DNA of 64,000 bases from Candidatus Accumulibacter appositus. GTDB lineage: Bacteria > Pseudomonadota > Gammaproteobacteria > Burkholderiales > Rhodocyclaceae. The translations under genes were made by a program, and so were the position numbers. This document shows positions 8,635 through 18,149 of this stretch, in pieces; the stretch's first letter is position 1, and the number at the start of each line of letters is the position of its first letter. The stretch covers positions 86,563 to 150,562 of the forward strand of contig JEMX01000011.1 of NCBI GenBank assembly GCA_000585055.1. Reading direction: 5' to 3'. The notes under the pieces are model-generated. The model searched no databases. It had not been told where the DNA came from and saw nothing but the letters and a program-made list of their open reading frames with translations.

Positions 8635-10128
8635 CTACCGGGAGGCCGCGTTTTCAGAATTGGCCTGACCTGCGGCTTGCGCGGCCACCTTGGAATCGCT
8701 CGGCATGTTTATTCTCCCGTCGGAATCGCTCGCGGAACCGCCACTCGCGTATGGCGCCCCGCCCGACGCTTTGACCGCAACAGGCGTGGCTCGGCCGCCA
8801 TCATATTGCGGCACCAGCAAGGCCTCTATTTCAGCGACATCTTTTTCCGAGAGCACCCCGGCAGCCGTTTTCAGGAGCAAGGTGCTGGCAAGAAACTCAT
8901 AGCGCGCCTGCGCGAGATCGCGCTTGGCAAAGAACATTTGCCGTTCGGCGTCGAGAACGTCGGTATTGGTGCGGATCCCCGCCCTCATCCCGCGCTTTGT
9001 TCCTTCGACCGCGACGATGCTGGCATCAACCGCCTTGCGATACGCGGCGACCCTGCCGACACCGGTCTCGACGGCCAGAAATTGACGCTTGACTTCGACC
9101 ATCACCTCATTGCTGGCCAGGTCAAGCTCGGCCATCGAGCGCCCGCGATTGGCGATCGCCTGCCCGGTCAGAGCACTCACCCGGCCACCGGCAAACAAGG
9201 GGATATTGAGCTGCACCCCAACGGTGTTGATCGAGCTTTTCTGGTTGAGCGTCGAGATGGTCTCGTTCTCGGCTTTCATCGCGCGCGCCACCAGGTCCAG
9301 TTGCGGCAGATGGCCCGCGCGCGCGCGTTCGACTTCCAGACCCGACAGCTCAACGACTTTTCTGCGTGCACGGATCTCAGGGTTATGCTCCTGCGCCAAC
9401 GCAGACCATTCGTCGAGCTGGCTGGGCACGATCCCGGTCGGGATGAAATCCGGCTGCAGCACCCACAGATCGCGCATCGGCGCACCGGTCATGCCTTCCA
9501 GCACGCGCCTCGTCACGGCCACCCGGTCGAGCGCCTCGGCACGATTGGCGCGGGCAAACTCCAGCCTCGATTCGGCCTCGGCGATCTCGGTAATCGTCCC
9601 TTCACCACCGCGCCGCAGGCGCTCGGCAAGCTCGCGCTGAGCGCCATAGGCGGCAATTTCGGCGTCGGCCAGCGTCAGTCGCTCGAGCGCCAGCAGAGCC
9701 TCAAAGTAGGCGGTCGACACCTTGCTGGCCAGTTCCGCTTCCTTGCGATCGAAGACGGCATTGCTGTAGGCCACCTGCACGCCCCCTTGTTGGTAGCGCA
9801 CATAGCTCTCGTAGTTGAACAGCGGCTGGCGCAGCGTAATCGCCGCCTGCTTGTCGTAGTAGTCGAGGTCCTGAGTCACGTCAACCGTCGTCGACTGGCG
9901 TTCGCCGGTGTTCTTCGAATAGCTGCCGGTAATCGAGATCGTCGGCAGCAGGCCGGCGCGCCCGATGTCGATCGCGTACTGGCCGGCGTCGCGCTCGAAA
10001 CGTGCCGCCTGAAAAGCCGGGTCGTTCTGGCGGGCGGCACGATAGGCGTCGAGCAAACCCGTGGCGAAAACCCCGGAAGACAGCAGCGCCAGGCTGCAAG
10101 CAGTGAGGCTGACGAGGCACTTGCGCAT
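8635..10128 (-). CDS. TolC-family outer membrane channel of a type I secretion system
   Basis: 497 residues from the ATG at 10,128, which has GAGGA six bases upstream; the ATG at 10,134 overlaps the hlyD-like stop (ATGA) but lies right on that Shine-Dalgarno. A Sec signal peptide ends near VFA (residues 18-20). The mature part begins LLDAYRAARQNDPAF, the standard opening of TolC/LapE-type proteins, and shows the two-fold repeat of the family, with alpha-barrel helices and an NxPLFxGG-type strand (LNIPLFAGGRVSA). It forms the outer-membrane exit duct for the ABC/HlyD pair encoded just upstream. Confidence 0.9.
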   Translation of the reverse strand: MRKCLVSLTACSLALLSSGVFATGLLDAYRAARQNDPAFQAARFERDAGQYAIDIGRAGLLPTISITGSYSKNTGERQSTTVDVTQDLDYYDKQAAITLRQPLFNYESYVRYQQGGVQVAYSNAVFDRKEAELASKVSTAYFEALLALERLTLADAEIAAYGAQRELAERLRRGGEGTITEIAEAESRLEFARANRAEALDRVAVTRRVLEGMTGAPMRDLWVLQPDFIPTGIVPSQLDEWSALAQEHNPEIRARRKVVELSGLEVERARAGHLPQLDLVARAMKAENETISTLNQKSSINTVGVQLNIPLFAGGRVSALTGQAIANRGRSMAELDLASNEVMVEVKRQFLAVETGVGRVAAYRKAVDASIVAVEGTKRGMRAGIRTNTDVLDAERQMFFAKRDLAQARYEFLASTLLLKTAAGVLSEKDVAEIEALLVPQYDGGRATPVAVKASGGAPYASGGSASDSDGRINMPSDSKVAAQAAGQANSENAASR

Positions 10129-10130
10129 GC

Positions 10131-11519
10131 TCATTCCTCGGTCAACGCGGCATGAAAGCGGTCCTGCAGCGGCTTGAAGAGATAGTTGAGCATCGTCCGC
10201 TCGCCCGTCTTGACGAAGACCTGTGCCGGCATGCCGGGCTTGATTTCGTGCGCCTTCAGTTTCTTCATGCCGGCCTCGGTAACTACCACCTTACCGCGGT
10301 AGAAGGGCGGCAGCTTGCCTTGTGGATCGGTCGTCACATCGGCGTCGACCTGCACAAACTCGCCAGGAATCTGCGGCGTGGTGCGCTGGTTGAACGCCGG
10401 AAAGGTAATTTCTACAGGCAGGCCCAGGCGGACCTTGTCGATCAGGTCGGTGGGAATCTGAACCTCGATGCGCAAGGGCTCGTTCTTCGGCACGATGTCC
10501 ATCAAGGACGTCCCCTGCGCCAATACGCCACCGACGGTGTGCACGCTGAGACCAACGACGATGCCTTCACTCGGGGCATGCACGGTGGTGTTGGCCAGTT
10601 CGAAAGCCAGCCCTTCAAGGCGACTCTCCAGCGAGCTGGTTTCCTTCTGCACGTCCGAGAGCGCGTTCTCGACCTCCTTGTGGTACTCCTGCTGTCGCGC
10701 AACCATGCGCATCCGTGTCTCGCCAATGCTCTGCTGAGCGCGCCCGAGATTGCCGAGGTCCTCGGAAATAGCGCCATGGAGTTGCGCCAGCAGGCGTTCC
10801 TGCTCCGACAGACGATTGCGTGGCAAATAACCTTCGGCTGCCAGCTCGCGTAGCCCCTTCAGTTCTTCAAGCAGCAGCCGCGCCTGTTCCTCTTTCGAGC
10901 GCCGCGTCGCCTCGAGTCCCTTGACATACGATTGCAGGCCGGCCAGCGTATTCTGCATCGCGCCCAGTTCGGCTTGCAGTCCCGCCTGCCGCGAACGCAG
11001 CAGCTGCGTCTGCACGGCCATGGCACTCGCCGCACGCGGATCGTCCTTGTTCTTCAGCAGTTCCTCGGGAAAGACGATCTCCGCCTCTCCGGCCACGTCG
11101 GCGAGCAAACGCGCCTCGGTGGCCTTGGCCACCAGCCACTGACTGTGCGTTACCTGGAATTGCGAACGCGCCGTGGTCGGGTCGAGGCGCAGCAGAACGT
11201 CGCCTTTGCGAACTTCATCGCCGTCCTTGACCAGGATCGCCTCGACCATCCCCGGCCCCAGATTCTGTACGGTCTTGCGATTTCCCGTGACCACCACCTG
11301 TCCGCTCGCCGGTACGCCCTGGTCGAGCGGAGCCAGCGCCGCCCACAGCATGAAGCCACCGAAGCCAAGAATCAGCACCAGCCAGCCGATTCGCGAAACA
11401 TAGTGATGATTGATGGCGACACCGCTGGCGCCCGCCTTGGCCGTCGCAACCGAGACATCGGTCAATTCGGTGATCTCGCTGTCGGAAGCATCCCTGCGCG
11501 TGAACAAACTCTTTGCCAT
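10131..11519 (-). CDS. HlyD-family periplasmic adaptor of type I secretion
   Basis: 462 residues. One membrane anchor near residues 48-68 (WLVLILGFGGFMLWAALAP) follows a short cytoplasmic tail. Then come a lipoyl-like half (VPASGQVVVTGNRKTVQNL), a long coiled-coil hairpin (about residues 150-300), the second lipoyl half (VHAPSEGIVVGLSVHTVGG) and a beta-barrel. This is the usual layout of PrtE/HlyD adaptors linking the ABC exporter to TolC. Its stop overlaps the first ATG of the TolC-family gene, and it starts 18 bases after the ABC gene. Confidence 0.92.
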   Translation of the reverse strand: MAKSLFTRRDASDSEITELTDVSVATAKAGASGVAINHHYVSRIGWLVLILGFGGFMLWAALAPLDQGVPASGQVVVTGNRKTVQNLGPGMVEAILVKDGDEVRKGDVLLRLDPTTARSQFQVTHSQWLVAKATEARLLADVAGEAEIVFPEELLKNKDDPRAASAMAVQTQLLRSRQAGLQAELGAMQNTLAGLQSYVKGLEATRRSKEEQARLLLEELKGLRELAAEGYLPRNRLSEQERLLAQLHGAISEDLGNLGRAQQSIGETRMRMVARQQEYHKEVENALSDVQKETSSLESRLEGLAFELANTTVHAPSEGIVVGLSVHTVGGVLAQGTSLMDIVPKNEPLRIEVQIPTDLIDKVRLGLPVEITFPAFNQRTTPQIPGEFVQVDADVTTDPQGKLPPFYRGKVVVTEAGMKKLKAHEIKPGMPAQVFVKTGERTMLNYLFKPLQDRFHAALTEE

Positions 11520-11537
11520 CGTCCTCTGCCTGGTAAA

Positions 11538-13376
11538 TTAGACGCCGATGACGGGCGTCGATGGGAGCCCGCTCGCCGCAGCTGCCGAAGTCGCAGGTCG
11601 AACCGCGCCGGCCCTGCGCCCGGCTGGCGGCGAAGCGGCTGAACCTGTTGCATTCGCAGCCTGTGGTGCGCCTGGCGCATTCGGGGCGTTGGGCGCATTG
11701 GCCGAGCGCATCGCCGCCAGAATCTGGTCGCGTGGACCGTGCGCCTTCACCGTTCCCTCATGCAGAACCAGAATGCTGTCGGCAATGGCGAGGGTGGTGA
11801 TCCGGTGGGTGACGATGACCACCGTCCGCTTCTTCGCTTTCAAGCGCCGGATGGTGTCGGCCAGGGCCGCCTCGCCCAGATCGTCGAGGTTGGAGTTCGG
11901 TTCGTCGAGGACGATCAAGGCCGGGTCGCCGTAAAGAGCGCGCGCCAAGCCTATGCGTTGCTTCTGGCCGCCTGAGAGCGCACTACCCGCCTCGCCGAGT
12001 GGCGTGTCGTAACCGTTCGGCAACAGCAGGATCAAGTCATGGACACCAGCGGCCTGCGCCGCCGCCAGGACCTGCTCCGAATCGACTTCGCCAAAACGGG
12101 CGATATTCTCGGCGACCGACCCGCCAAAGAGCTCGATATCCTGCGGCAGGTAACCCAGATACGGGCCCAGCTCGTCCTTGTTCCACTTGAAAATCTCCGA
12201 GCCGTCCAGGCGCACCGATCCCGCCAACGTTGGCCAGATGCCGACCAGCAAGCGCGCCAGTGTCGACTTGCCGGAGGCACTGGGACCGATGACGGCGACC
12301 ACTTCACCGGGCTGCAGCTTGAAGCTCACATTCTTGAGAATCAGCGTCTTGCTTCCCGGCGCCGCCGTCGCCGCGTTCTCGACAAGCACTTCGCCAAGCG
12401 GCCTGGGCAGCGGCATTCCGGCCTTGCGCGCCGGATATACGCTCAGCAGTTCGCTCAAGCGCTTGTAGGCGGCGCGCGCCGAAACCAGTTGTTTCCAGTT
12501 GCCGATCAGCGCCTCCACCGGCGCCAGGGCCCGACCAACCAGAATCGAACCGGCGATCATCATTCCCGGTGTAATCTCGCCCTCGATGGCCAGCAGCGCG
12601 CCATAGCCCAGGGCCAGGGACTGCATCGAGATGCGGGCGAAGCGGGTCAGCGCCGTCAACATGCCGGCACGATCACTGGCCAGCGCCTGTTGCTCAAGGA
12701 ACTTCTGGTGCAGCTTGAACCAGCGGCCGCGAATCGCCGGCAGCATGCCCATGGCCTCGATCACTTCGGCATTGCGCAAGTTGTTGTTGGCCTGCGCATT
12801 GGCCGCCATCGAGAGCTTTTGCGCTTCGCCGAGAGGGCCCGCCGACACGCGCTCGTTAACCACCGCCAGTGTCAGCAGGACCAGCATGCCGACCAGCGCA
12901 AAAACGCCCAGTTCGGTGTGCATCATGAAAATCACTACCAGATAGATCGGCATCCAGGGCGCATCGGTCAGAGCAACCAGCCCGGCACCGGTCAGCGTCT
13001 GCCGCATCGACGTCAGATCGTGCAGTGCCTGCGCGGGATTCTGCCCTGCCTGGCGTAGGTTGCGTTCGAAAGTCGCGTCGAAGATGCGCTGGTTGATGTC
13101 GAGGTCGAGGCGAGCGCCGACACGCACCAAGACCATCGACCGGATCCATTCCAGCAGGGACATCAGCGCCAGCAGGCCGAGCGCCATCACCGTCAGCATC
13201 AACAAGGTGGTCGGATTGCGGCTCCCGAGCGCGCGATCGTAGAGCTGCAGCATGTAGATCGCTGGCGTCAGCATCAACAGATTGGTGAAGAAGCTGAACG
13301 CGCCAACGGTCATGAACGCCTTACGAAACGATAGCAGCACCCGCTCGAGCTCGGGGCGTTGGGAGGGCTCAGTCAT
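11538..13376 (-). CDS. Type I secretion ABC transporter (PrtD/HasD-like permease-ATPase)
   Basis: 612 residues: a six-helix transmembrane domain (about 20-300) fused to an ATPase. Walker A is GPSASGKST, the signature is LSGGQKQR, Walker B is ALIVLDEPNSNLD, and the switch His is in VTHR. There is no N-terminal C39 or C39-like domain, which fits exporters of unprocessed proteins with C-terminal signals (PrtD type). The C-terminal 50 residues are Ala/Pro/Asn-rich, with the tandem NAPNAPNAPGAP, and look disordered. No RTX-like cargo gene is present in the window. A terminator-like hairpin lies only 33 bases upstream of its start. Confidence 0.92.
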   Translation of the reverse strand: MTEPSQRPELERVLLSFRKAFMTVGAFSFFTNLLMLTPAIYMLQLYDRALGSRNPTTLLMLTVMALGLLALMSLLEWIRSMVLVRVGARLDLDINQRIFDATFERNLRQAGQNPAQALHDLTSMRQTLTGAGLVALTDAPWMPIYLVVIFMMHTELGVFALVGMLVLLTLAVVNERVSAGPLGEAQKLSMAANAQANNNLRNAEVIEAMGMLPAIRGRWFKLHQKFLEQQALASDRAGMLTALTRFARISMQSLALGYGALLAIEGEITPGMMIAGSILVGRALAPVEALIGNWKQLVSARAAYKRLSELLSVYPARKAGMPLPRPLGEVLVENAATAAPGSKTLILKNVSFKLQPGEVVAVIGPSASGKSTLARLLVGIWPTLAGSVRLDGSEIFKWNKDELGPYLGYLPQDIELFGGSVAENIARFGEVDSEQVLAAAQAAGVHDLILLLPNGYDTPLGEAGSALSGGQKQRIGLARALYGDPALIVLDEPNSNLDDLGEAALADTIRRLKAKKRTVVIVTHRITTLAIADSILVLHEGTVKAHGPRDQILAAMRSANAPNAPNAPGAPQAANATGSAASPPAGRRAGAVRPATSAAAASGLPSTPVIGV

Positions 13377-13408
13377 GCATACTCATCCTGGGAAACAATG
13401 ATCCCGGC

Positions 13409-13434
13409 AAAAAACACGGGCCGGCACGCCGGCC
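13409..13434 (-). terminator. Terminator-like hairpin upstream of the type I secretion operon
   Basis: On the minus strand GGCCGG-CGTG-CCGGCC forms a 6-bp all-GC stem with a tetraloop, then CGTG and TTTTTT. It ends 33 bases before the ABC gene start, too close for a normal promoter to fit easily downstream. It could end an upstream transcript or act as an attenuator of the secretion operon. Confidence 0.5.
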
Positions 13435-14361
13435 GCGAAGAACTCGCGAGTCGGGCAGCGGCGCCAGCGGTGCGCGCAATGGAATGGGGAACTGCCATAC
13501 GCATGCGGCCTTCCCAAGTGACGCCGAGCATCGGTCACGGCTTCGACGGCCTTGTTGGTGCTCCCCACTTGTTGCTTGTTATTGCTTCTTGGCATCAAGA
13601 GCCATGCTCAGCAGTCATTTGGGCAGCAGGGATAATGACATAAGGGGCAGGGGTAAGCCAGCCCGCTGACTGCCTCGGTGTGACAACCGTCACCCTTCCG
13701 CGAGATTCGCCGATAACACTCGGCCAATCTCCAGCGCACCAGCAAGAAACCCGGCCCGCGAGTTCCACGCAGGCCGCGCTCACCTCGCTCCGGTGCGGCG
13801 TGAACAGCGAAGCGCTGACCACGCGCGGCACCTGTTCACGGCGCCGATAGAGCCAAAGCCACTTGCTGCGCCGTAGTTCCCGGGGGGGTCAGGGCCGAAA
13901 TGAGGCGACTGGGGCGGCGGCCTGGACTCCGAAACGGGTTCGGTAAACAGCAGCGTGCTGGTACCGGGATAAAGGCTGTCGAAGACGAGAGCTAACAGCA
14001 GCATGGCGTCGCTCTGTCGCGCGTCTGGCCTGCGTCGAGGATGAAGGTCAGCTTCTTCTCGATTTCTGTCGAGGCACTCACCTCCTGACTACCCGAAGCC
14101 TGGCTGACAAAGACGAATCCCCGGGTTTCGATTCACCGAGCATGCATCCTTTCAGCATGATCGATGGGGGAACCGCCCCACCGATCATGCTGCCACTTCG
14201 ATAGATCGGCGATGCCGGCTCCTACCGGCAGCTCCGCCTGGGGGGCGTCTCTGGCCGCCCTCTTGCTGTCCGTTACGCGCAAAACGATCCGCAACATCGA
14301 CCCGCCGCGCACCAGCACCTTGCCGTACCATTGCCTCTTCCCAAGGAAATCAGGAACGTCC
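13435..14361. other. Long non-coding interval between divergent units
   Basis: About 930 bases without a supportable gene. Short frames on both strands are Arg/Ser/Pro-rich and lack recognisable domains or ribosome sites. The interval holds an inverted repeat at 14,153-14,192 (listed) and the promoters of the secretion operon (leftward) and the cytochrome gene (rightward), which I cannot place. A remnant of an earlier gene is possible, but I see no family motif. Confidence 0.6.
14153..14192. repeat. 18-bp inverted repeat
   Basis: CAGCATGATCGATGGGGG and the complement of GCCCCACCGATCATGCTG pair at all but two or three positions around a four-base AACC loop. There is no T-run on either side, so it is not a typical intrinsic terminator. 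It could be a protein-binding palindrome or an mRNA hairpin; it lies 170 bases before the cytochrome gene. Confidence 0.5.
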
Positions 14362-15171
14362 ATGCACGCCTTCTTGACTCGTTCCTTTTTCGCTCTCGCG
14401 ATCCTCGTGGTCAGCGCGGCGGTTTTCGCGCAATCCGCCAGTCCCGTATTGACCGTTGACGGTGAGAACGGCCGTCAAAGTCTTAGCCTCGACGACTTGC
14501 GTGGCCGCCTGGAAACCCACGAGATCGAAGTCGTCAATCCGGATCTGGGCAGACCCGTTCGCTACCTGACTTTTTCGCTCGCCGATGTTCTCAGTCTGAT
14601 GGATGCCGGCGACGCGGAAGATCTGGTTTTCCATTGTCTGGACGGTTACGAGAGCAACACCGCCGCCGCCAACGTCGCCAAACTCGATCTCCGGCTCGCT
14701 TACGGCGAAGACGGTGTTCCAGGACGGTGGTCACCCATTCCCACCGGGAAGACGATGACCGACCCGGCGCCATTCATCGTCATCAGCGCCAACACCTCGG
14801 ACTCGAAGATCTTTTCCTGGCCATTCCAGATGACCCGCATCGAAGCCGTCTCGTTTGCCACGAAGTTCCCCCTGACCCTGCCCACCGGCGCGCCCGCCGA
14901 CAGCGAGGTTTCCAGGGGCTTCACCGTATTTCGCGAGCAATGCCTAAAGTGCCACTCGGTCAATCTGCAGGGCGGCGAAGTCGGCCCCGAGCTGAATATT
15001 CCGAAGAACATCACCGAATACCGCAGCACCGGCTTTCTGCGTCAGTGGATCCTCGACCCCAGTCAATTCCGGGCACGCGCAAGAATGCCGCCCACGCAGC
15101 TGACGCCCGGGGAAATCGACGAGGTCATCGCCTATCTACGGTATATGGCTGGCCACAAAAAAGGCGGATAG
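14362..15171 (+). CDS. Periplasmic c-type cytochrome with oxidoreductase-like N-terminal domain
   Basis: 269 residues. The start at 14,362 has AGGA six bases upstream, and a Sec signal peptide ends near VFAQS (residue 24). Residues 28-165 (LTVDGENGRQSLSLDDLRG, then YLTFSLADVLSLM and a TDPAPFIVISA segment) resemble the molybdopterin-oxidoreductase/sulfite-oxidase-type fold without visible cofactor residues. Residues 180-260 are a class I cytochrome c with CLKCH at 194-198 and a C-terminal helix ending in VIAYLRYM. Expected location is the periplasm, as an electron carrier or sensor of an unknown donor. It is monocistronic as far as can be seen. Confidence 0.8.
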   Translation: MHAFLTRSFFALAILVVSAAVFAQSASPVLTVDGENGRQSLSLDDLRGRLETHEIEVVNPDLGRPVRYLTFSLADVLSLMDAGDAEDLVFHCLDGYESNTAAANVAKLDLRLAYGEDGVPGRWSPIPTGKTMTDPAPFIVISANTSDSKIFSWPFQMTRIEAVSFATKFPLTLPTGAPADSEVSRGFTVFREQCLKCHSVNLQGGEVGPELNIPKNITEYRSTGFLRQWILDPSQFRARARMPPTQLTPGEIDEVIAYLRYMAGHKKGG

Positions 15172-15399
15172 CTCGCGCAGGCTGTGATCCGGTGCCGAGC
15201 GATGGACGCGTACGACGATCACACCGAAACGAGTGGGGCTCTCCGCATTGGACGGCGACCCTTCCCGTGCCTCGCTTCGATGCCCCTTTTCCCACGCGGG
15301 AGAATTCGTTGGTATATTTTATTTTGTGGGCTATTTTGTGGCCCACCGCCGAACATAACTATATTATTTTTATTTTTTCAATCACTTACGAGGCCATGC
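15172..15399. other. Intergenic region with AT-rich patch beside tRNA-Ser
   Basis: Bases 15,300-15,399 are sharply AT-rich compared with the surroundings. They contain a GTGGGC-N9-GCCCAC inverted repeat and then a run rich in T and A directly next to the 3' (CCA) end of tRNA-Ser. No integrase or duplicated tRNA end is visible. Composition and position resemble an attachment-site scar, but this is only suggestive. Confidence 0.4.
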
Positions 15400-15490
15400 T
15401 GGCGGAGAGAGCGGGATTCGAACCCGCGTTAGGATATTATCCTAAACACGCTTTCCAGGCGTGCGACTTAAACCACTCATCCATCTCTCC
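15400..15490 (-). tRNA. tRNA-Ser(GGA)
   Basis: Read leftward, a 7-bp acceptor stem (GGAGAGA with TCTCTCC) is followed by a D-arm (GAGTGGTTTAAG), an anticodon arm CACGC-CTGGAAA-GCGTG with anticodon GGA, a long class II variable arm (TAGGATAATATCCTA) and a T-arm GCGGGTTCGAATCCCGC. The discriminator is G and CCA is encoded. It reads UCC/UCU codons. Confidence 0.97.
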
Positions 15491-15569
15491 GCAAGAGGGC
15501 GGAGTTTAGCAGAAGGCGACGCCAACACCAAACGTAAAACGAGCCAGAACGACAGTGCACCGCGCCGCG

Positions 15570-16382
15570 CTAGCCCGGACCCGAGCCAAGCGACGGCTCG
15601 GCCACCTGACGCTGGCGCAGGGTTTCAAAAAGGCAAACGGCAGCGACGGCAGCGACATTCAAGGACTCACTGGCTGCAGCCATGGGGATGCGCAGCTGCC
15701 GGCTGGTTTGCGCCGCGACTAGCGGCCGGACGCCAAGACCTTCGCTGCCAAAAACCCAGGCCAGCGGTCGGCCAAGCGTAGTGCTGTAGAGACTGCTCGA
15801 TGCGGCGGGTAGCGTGGCGACGGACTGGCCACGATAGGCGACGAGAAAAGCGCTCAAATCACGGTCTTCGTGGATCGCGAGTTGGAAATGCGCTCCCATG
15901 GCCGCGCGCAGGGTTTTGGGCGACCAGGCTTGCGCGCAATCCGCCGAGAGCAGAATCTGATGGAAACCGGCGGCGGCTGCGCTACGCAGGATCGAACCAA
16001 GATTGCCGGGATCCTGAACGCCATCAAGCAGAACCGTATCGGCGGCATGATCACCGCCGCCAGCCGGCTGTGGCCGCGCCACGACGGCCATGATGCCGCT
16101 GGGCGTATCGACCAGCGCCAGCTCCTTGAACAAGGCATCGGCGACGTAGCTGATACTGCTGCCCGCTGGCCGGCGATCAAGGTAGCGCGCATTCTCCGGC
16201 CGGCCTGCACCGCTGTCGCTGACCACGATCTCTTCCGGCACCCCGCAGCTCGCCTCGTAGGCCTCGATCAGGTGCATGCCATCGAGCAGCACGCGGCCGC
16301 TCTTGCGCCGCTCACGACTGCTTTGCGAGAGTTTCAGTAGCCCCTTGTAATGGGCATTGTCGCGCGAGGCGATCCGTTTCAT
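15570..16382 (-). CDS. SpoU/TrmH-family rRNA 2'-O-methyltransferase
   Basis: 270 residues. An N-terminal RNA-substrate-binding region ([16 protein letters not shown]) precedes a trefoil-knot SPOUT domain with motif 1 [17 protein letters not shown], motif 2 [10 protein letters not shown] and motif 3 [21 protein letters not shown]. It probably methylates a ribose in 23S rRNA with SAM. The start overlaps the rnhB stop as ATGA, so it is the last gene of the lpx/rnhB transcript. The precise target (RlmB-like or another) cannot be read from sequence. Confidence 0.9.
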   Translation of the reverse strand: MKRIASRDNAHYKGLLKLSQSSRERRKSGRVLLDGMHLIEAYEASCGVPEEIVVSDSGAGRPENARYLDRRPAGSSISYVADALFKELALVDTPSGIMAVVARPQPAGGGDHAADTVLLDGVQDPGNLGSILRSAAAAGFHQILLSADCAQAWSPKTLRAAMGAHFQLAIHEDRDLSAFLVAYRGQSVATLPAASSSLYSTTLGRPLAWVFGSEGLGVRPLVAAQTSRQLRIPMAAASESLNVAAVAAVCLFETLRQRQVAEPSLGSGPG

Positions 16383-16981
16383 GATTCGCCGAGGCGCGCC
16401 ACCGGCGCGAAGCTGCGGCGGTGCTGCGGACTTGCACCATGTTCGCGCAAGGCCTGCAGATGAAACGCGGTCGGGTAACCCTTGTGGCGATCAAAACCGT
16501 ACTGCGGATAGCTGGCATGCAGCGCGAACATGCCTGCGTCACGAGAGGTCTTGGCGAGAATCGATGCGGCGGCGATCGCTGCGAACTTGCCGTCACCGCC
16601 GACGACGGCTTCGACCGAACACGCCAGTTGTGGACAATGGCTGCCGTCGACCAGCGCATGGCTCGGCCTTACCCGACCCTGCGCGCCGGCAAGCGCCGCG
16701 ACGGCGCGCTGCATGGCCAGCAGGCTGGCCTGCAGGATGTTGATCCGGTCGATCTCGGCGACACTGGCTTCAGCGACTGCCCAGGCCAGCGCGGTGCCGC
16801 GAATCTGCTCGGCAAGTGCTTCGCGCTTGCTGGCCGAAAGTTTCTTCGAATCGTTCAGGCCGGCGATTGGCCGACCTGGATCGAGGATCACGGCGGCAGC
16901 AAGCACCGGTCCCGCCAGCGGCCCGCGGCCAGCCTCGTCGACGCCGCAAACGAGGCCCTCAACCGGCAACAGCAAGTGCAT
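16379..16981 (-). CDS. rnhB: Ribonuclease HII
   Basis: 200 residues from the ATG at 16,981 ([24 protein letters not shown]). A longer in-frame version to 17,215 only adds Arg/Ser-rich sequence antisense-like to lpxB, so it is rejected. The DEAGRG motif supplies the first acidic metal ligands, and HALVDGS and [12 protein letters not shown] are the other signatures. It cuts RNA embedded in DNA, including single ribonucleotides. It overlaps lpxB by 23 bases and the next gene by four, an arrangement (lpxA-lpxB-rnhB) common in proteobacteria. Confidence 0.95.
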   Translation of the reverse strand: MHLLLPVEGLVCGVDEAGRGPLAGPVLAAAVILDPGRPIAGLNDSKKLSASKREALAEQIRGTALAWAVAEASVAEIDRINILQASLLAMQRAVAALAGAQGRVRPSHALVDGSHCPQLACSVEAVVGGDGKFAAIAAASILAKTSRDAGMFALHASYPQYGFDRHKGYPTAFHLQALREHGASPQHRRSFAPVARLGES

Positions 16982-18149
16982 CGACGCGTAGCGCTGCGCT
17001 TGGCAAGCAAGCGATGACTGCGTCAGCCGCCTTCTCGGCGGCGTTCTGCCGCAGCTGCAGATGAATCCCCCGAAATACGGACTTGATGCGCTCACACGCC
17101 GCCGTGTCCGCATAGAGATTGAGCAGCGCCTGCGCCAGATTATCGGCGGTCGCCTCGTCCTGGATGAACTCCGGAACGACGAACCTGCCGGCGAGAATGT
17201 TCGGCAGACCGACATAGGGCAGGTAGCCCATGCGCCGCATCATTCGGTAGGACAGCGGCGCCATCTTGTAGGCGATGGCCATTGGCCTCTTGAGCAGCGC
17301 GGCCTCGAGGGTCGCCGTACCGCTGGCGACCAGGACGGCATCGGCAGCCATCATCGCCTGATGGGCATGTCCGAAGAGCAAGCGAATGGGCAACTGCTTC
17401 GCCCGCCGACGGTGCAGCGCGGCTTCGAACAGCAGGCGCGTTTCACGCGTCGCCAGCGGGGCGAGAAAAATCGCCTCCGGAATCTGCTCATGCATGCGGC
17501 GAGCGGTTTCGATAAAGGTCTCCGCCATGTACTGCAGTTCTGACTGCCGGCTGCCGGGCAAGAGCGCGAAAACCGGCGTCGTCGGCGAAATGCCAAGTAG
17601 TGTGCGCGCCGCATGGCGACCGTCTTCGAGGGGCAACATGTCAGCCAGCGGATGGCCGACATAGCTCACCGGAATGCCCTGCTTCTCGTAGAGCGCGGTC
17701 TCGAAGGGAAAAAGTGCCAACATCCGCGAAACGGCCACCCCGATGCTGTGAATGCGCTCGCCGCGCCAGGCCCAGATCGACGGGCTGACGTAGTGGACGC
17801 TGGCGACCCCTTGCCGCTTGAGCACCTTTTCGAGCGAAAGGTTGAAATCCGGCGCGTCCACGCCGATGAACACGTCCGGCGGGTCGGCCAGCAAGCGGCG
17901 CTTGAGGTCACGGCGAATCGCGGCGATCTCGCGATAGTGCCGCAGAACTTCGACATAACCGCGGACAGCCAGCTTTTCGAGCGGATGCCAAGCCGTAAAG
18001 CCTCTCTCGAGCATCTTAGGCCCACCGACACCGAAAAACACCGCCCCGGGAAGCCTCGCCTGCAAGGCCTGCATCAGCTGACTGGCTAGAAGATCGCCCG
18101 AGGCTTCGCCGGCAACCATCGCGATGCGCACCGGTCCCGCTACCCTCAT
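16959..18149 (-). CDS. lpxB: Lipid-A-disaccharide synthase
   Basis: 396 residues. It condenses UDP-2,3-diacylglucosamine with lipid X to form the beta-1,6 lipid A disaccharide at the inner membrane. The opening [46 protein letters not shown] and [10 protein letters not shown] are family signatures; the [10 protein letters not shown] motif near residue 275 forms part of the UDP site. The length is normal. The start overlaps the lpxA stop (ATGA). Confidence 0.97.
   Translation of the reverse strand: MRVAGPVRIAMVAGEASGDLLASQLMQALQARLPGAVFFGVGGPKMLERGFTAWHPLEKLAVRGYVEVLRHYREIAAIRRDLKRRLLADPPDVFIGVDAPDFNLSLEKVLKRQGVASVHYVSPSIWAWRGERIHSIGVAVSRMLALFPFETALYEKQGIPVSYVGHPLADMLPLEDGRHAARTLLGISPTTPVFALLPGSRQSELQYMAETFIETARRMHEQIPEAIFLAPLATRETRLLFEAALHRRRAKQLPIRLLFGHAHQAMMAADAVLVASGTATLEAALLKRPMAIAYKMAPLSYRMMRRMGYLPYVGLPNILAGRFVVPEFIQDEATADNLAQALLNLYADTAACERIKSVFRGIHLQLRQNAAEKAADAVIACLPSAALRVDALAVAG

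Noticed and set aside
8677..10155. 492-codon rightward open frame opposite the TolC-family gene
   Set aside because: Long antisense frames are common in GC-rich DNA; this one is His/Arg-rich with no domain, while the leftward frame has a signal peptide and full TolC features.
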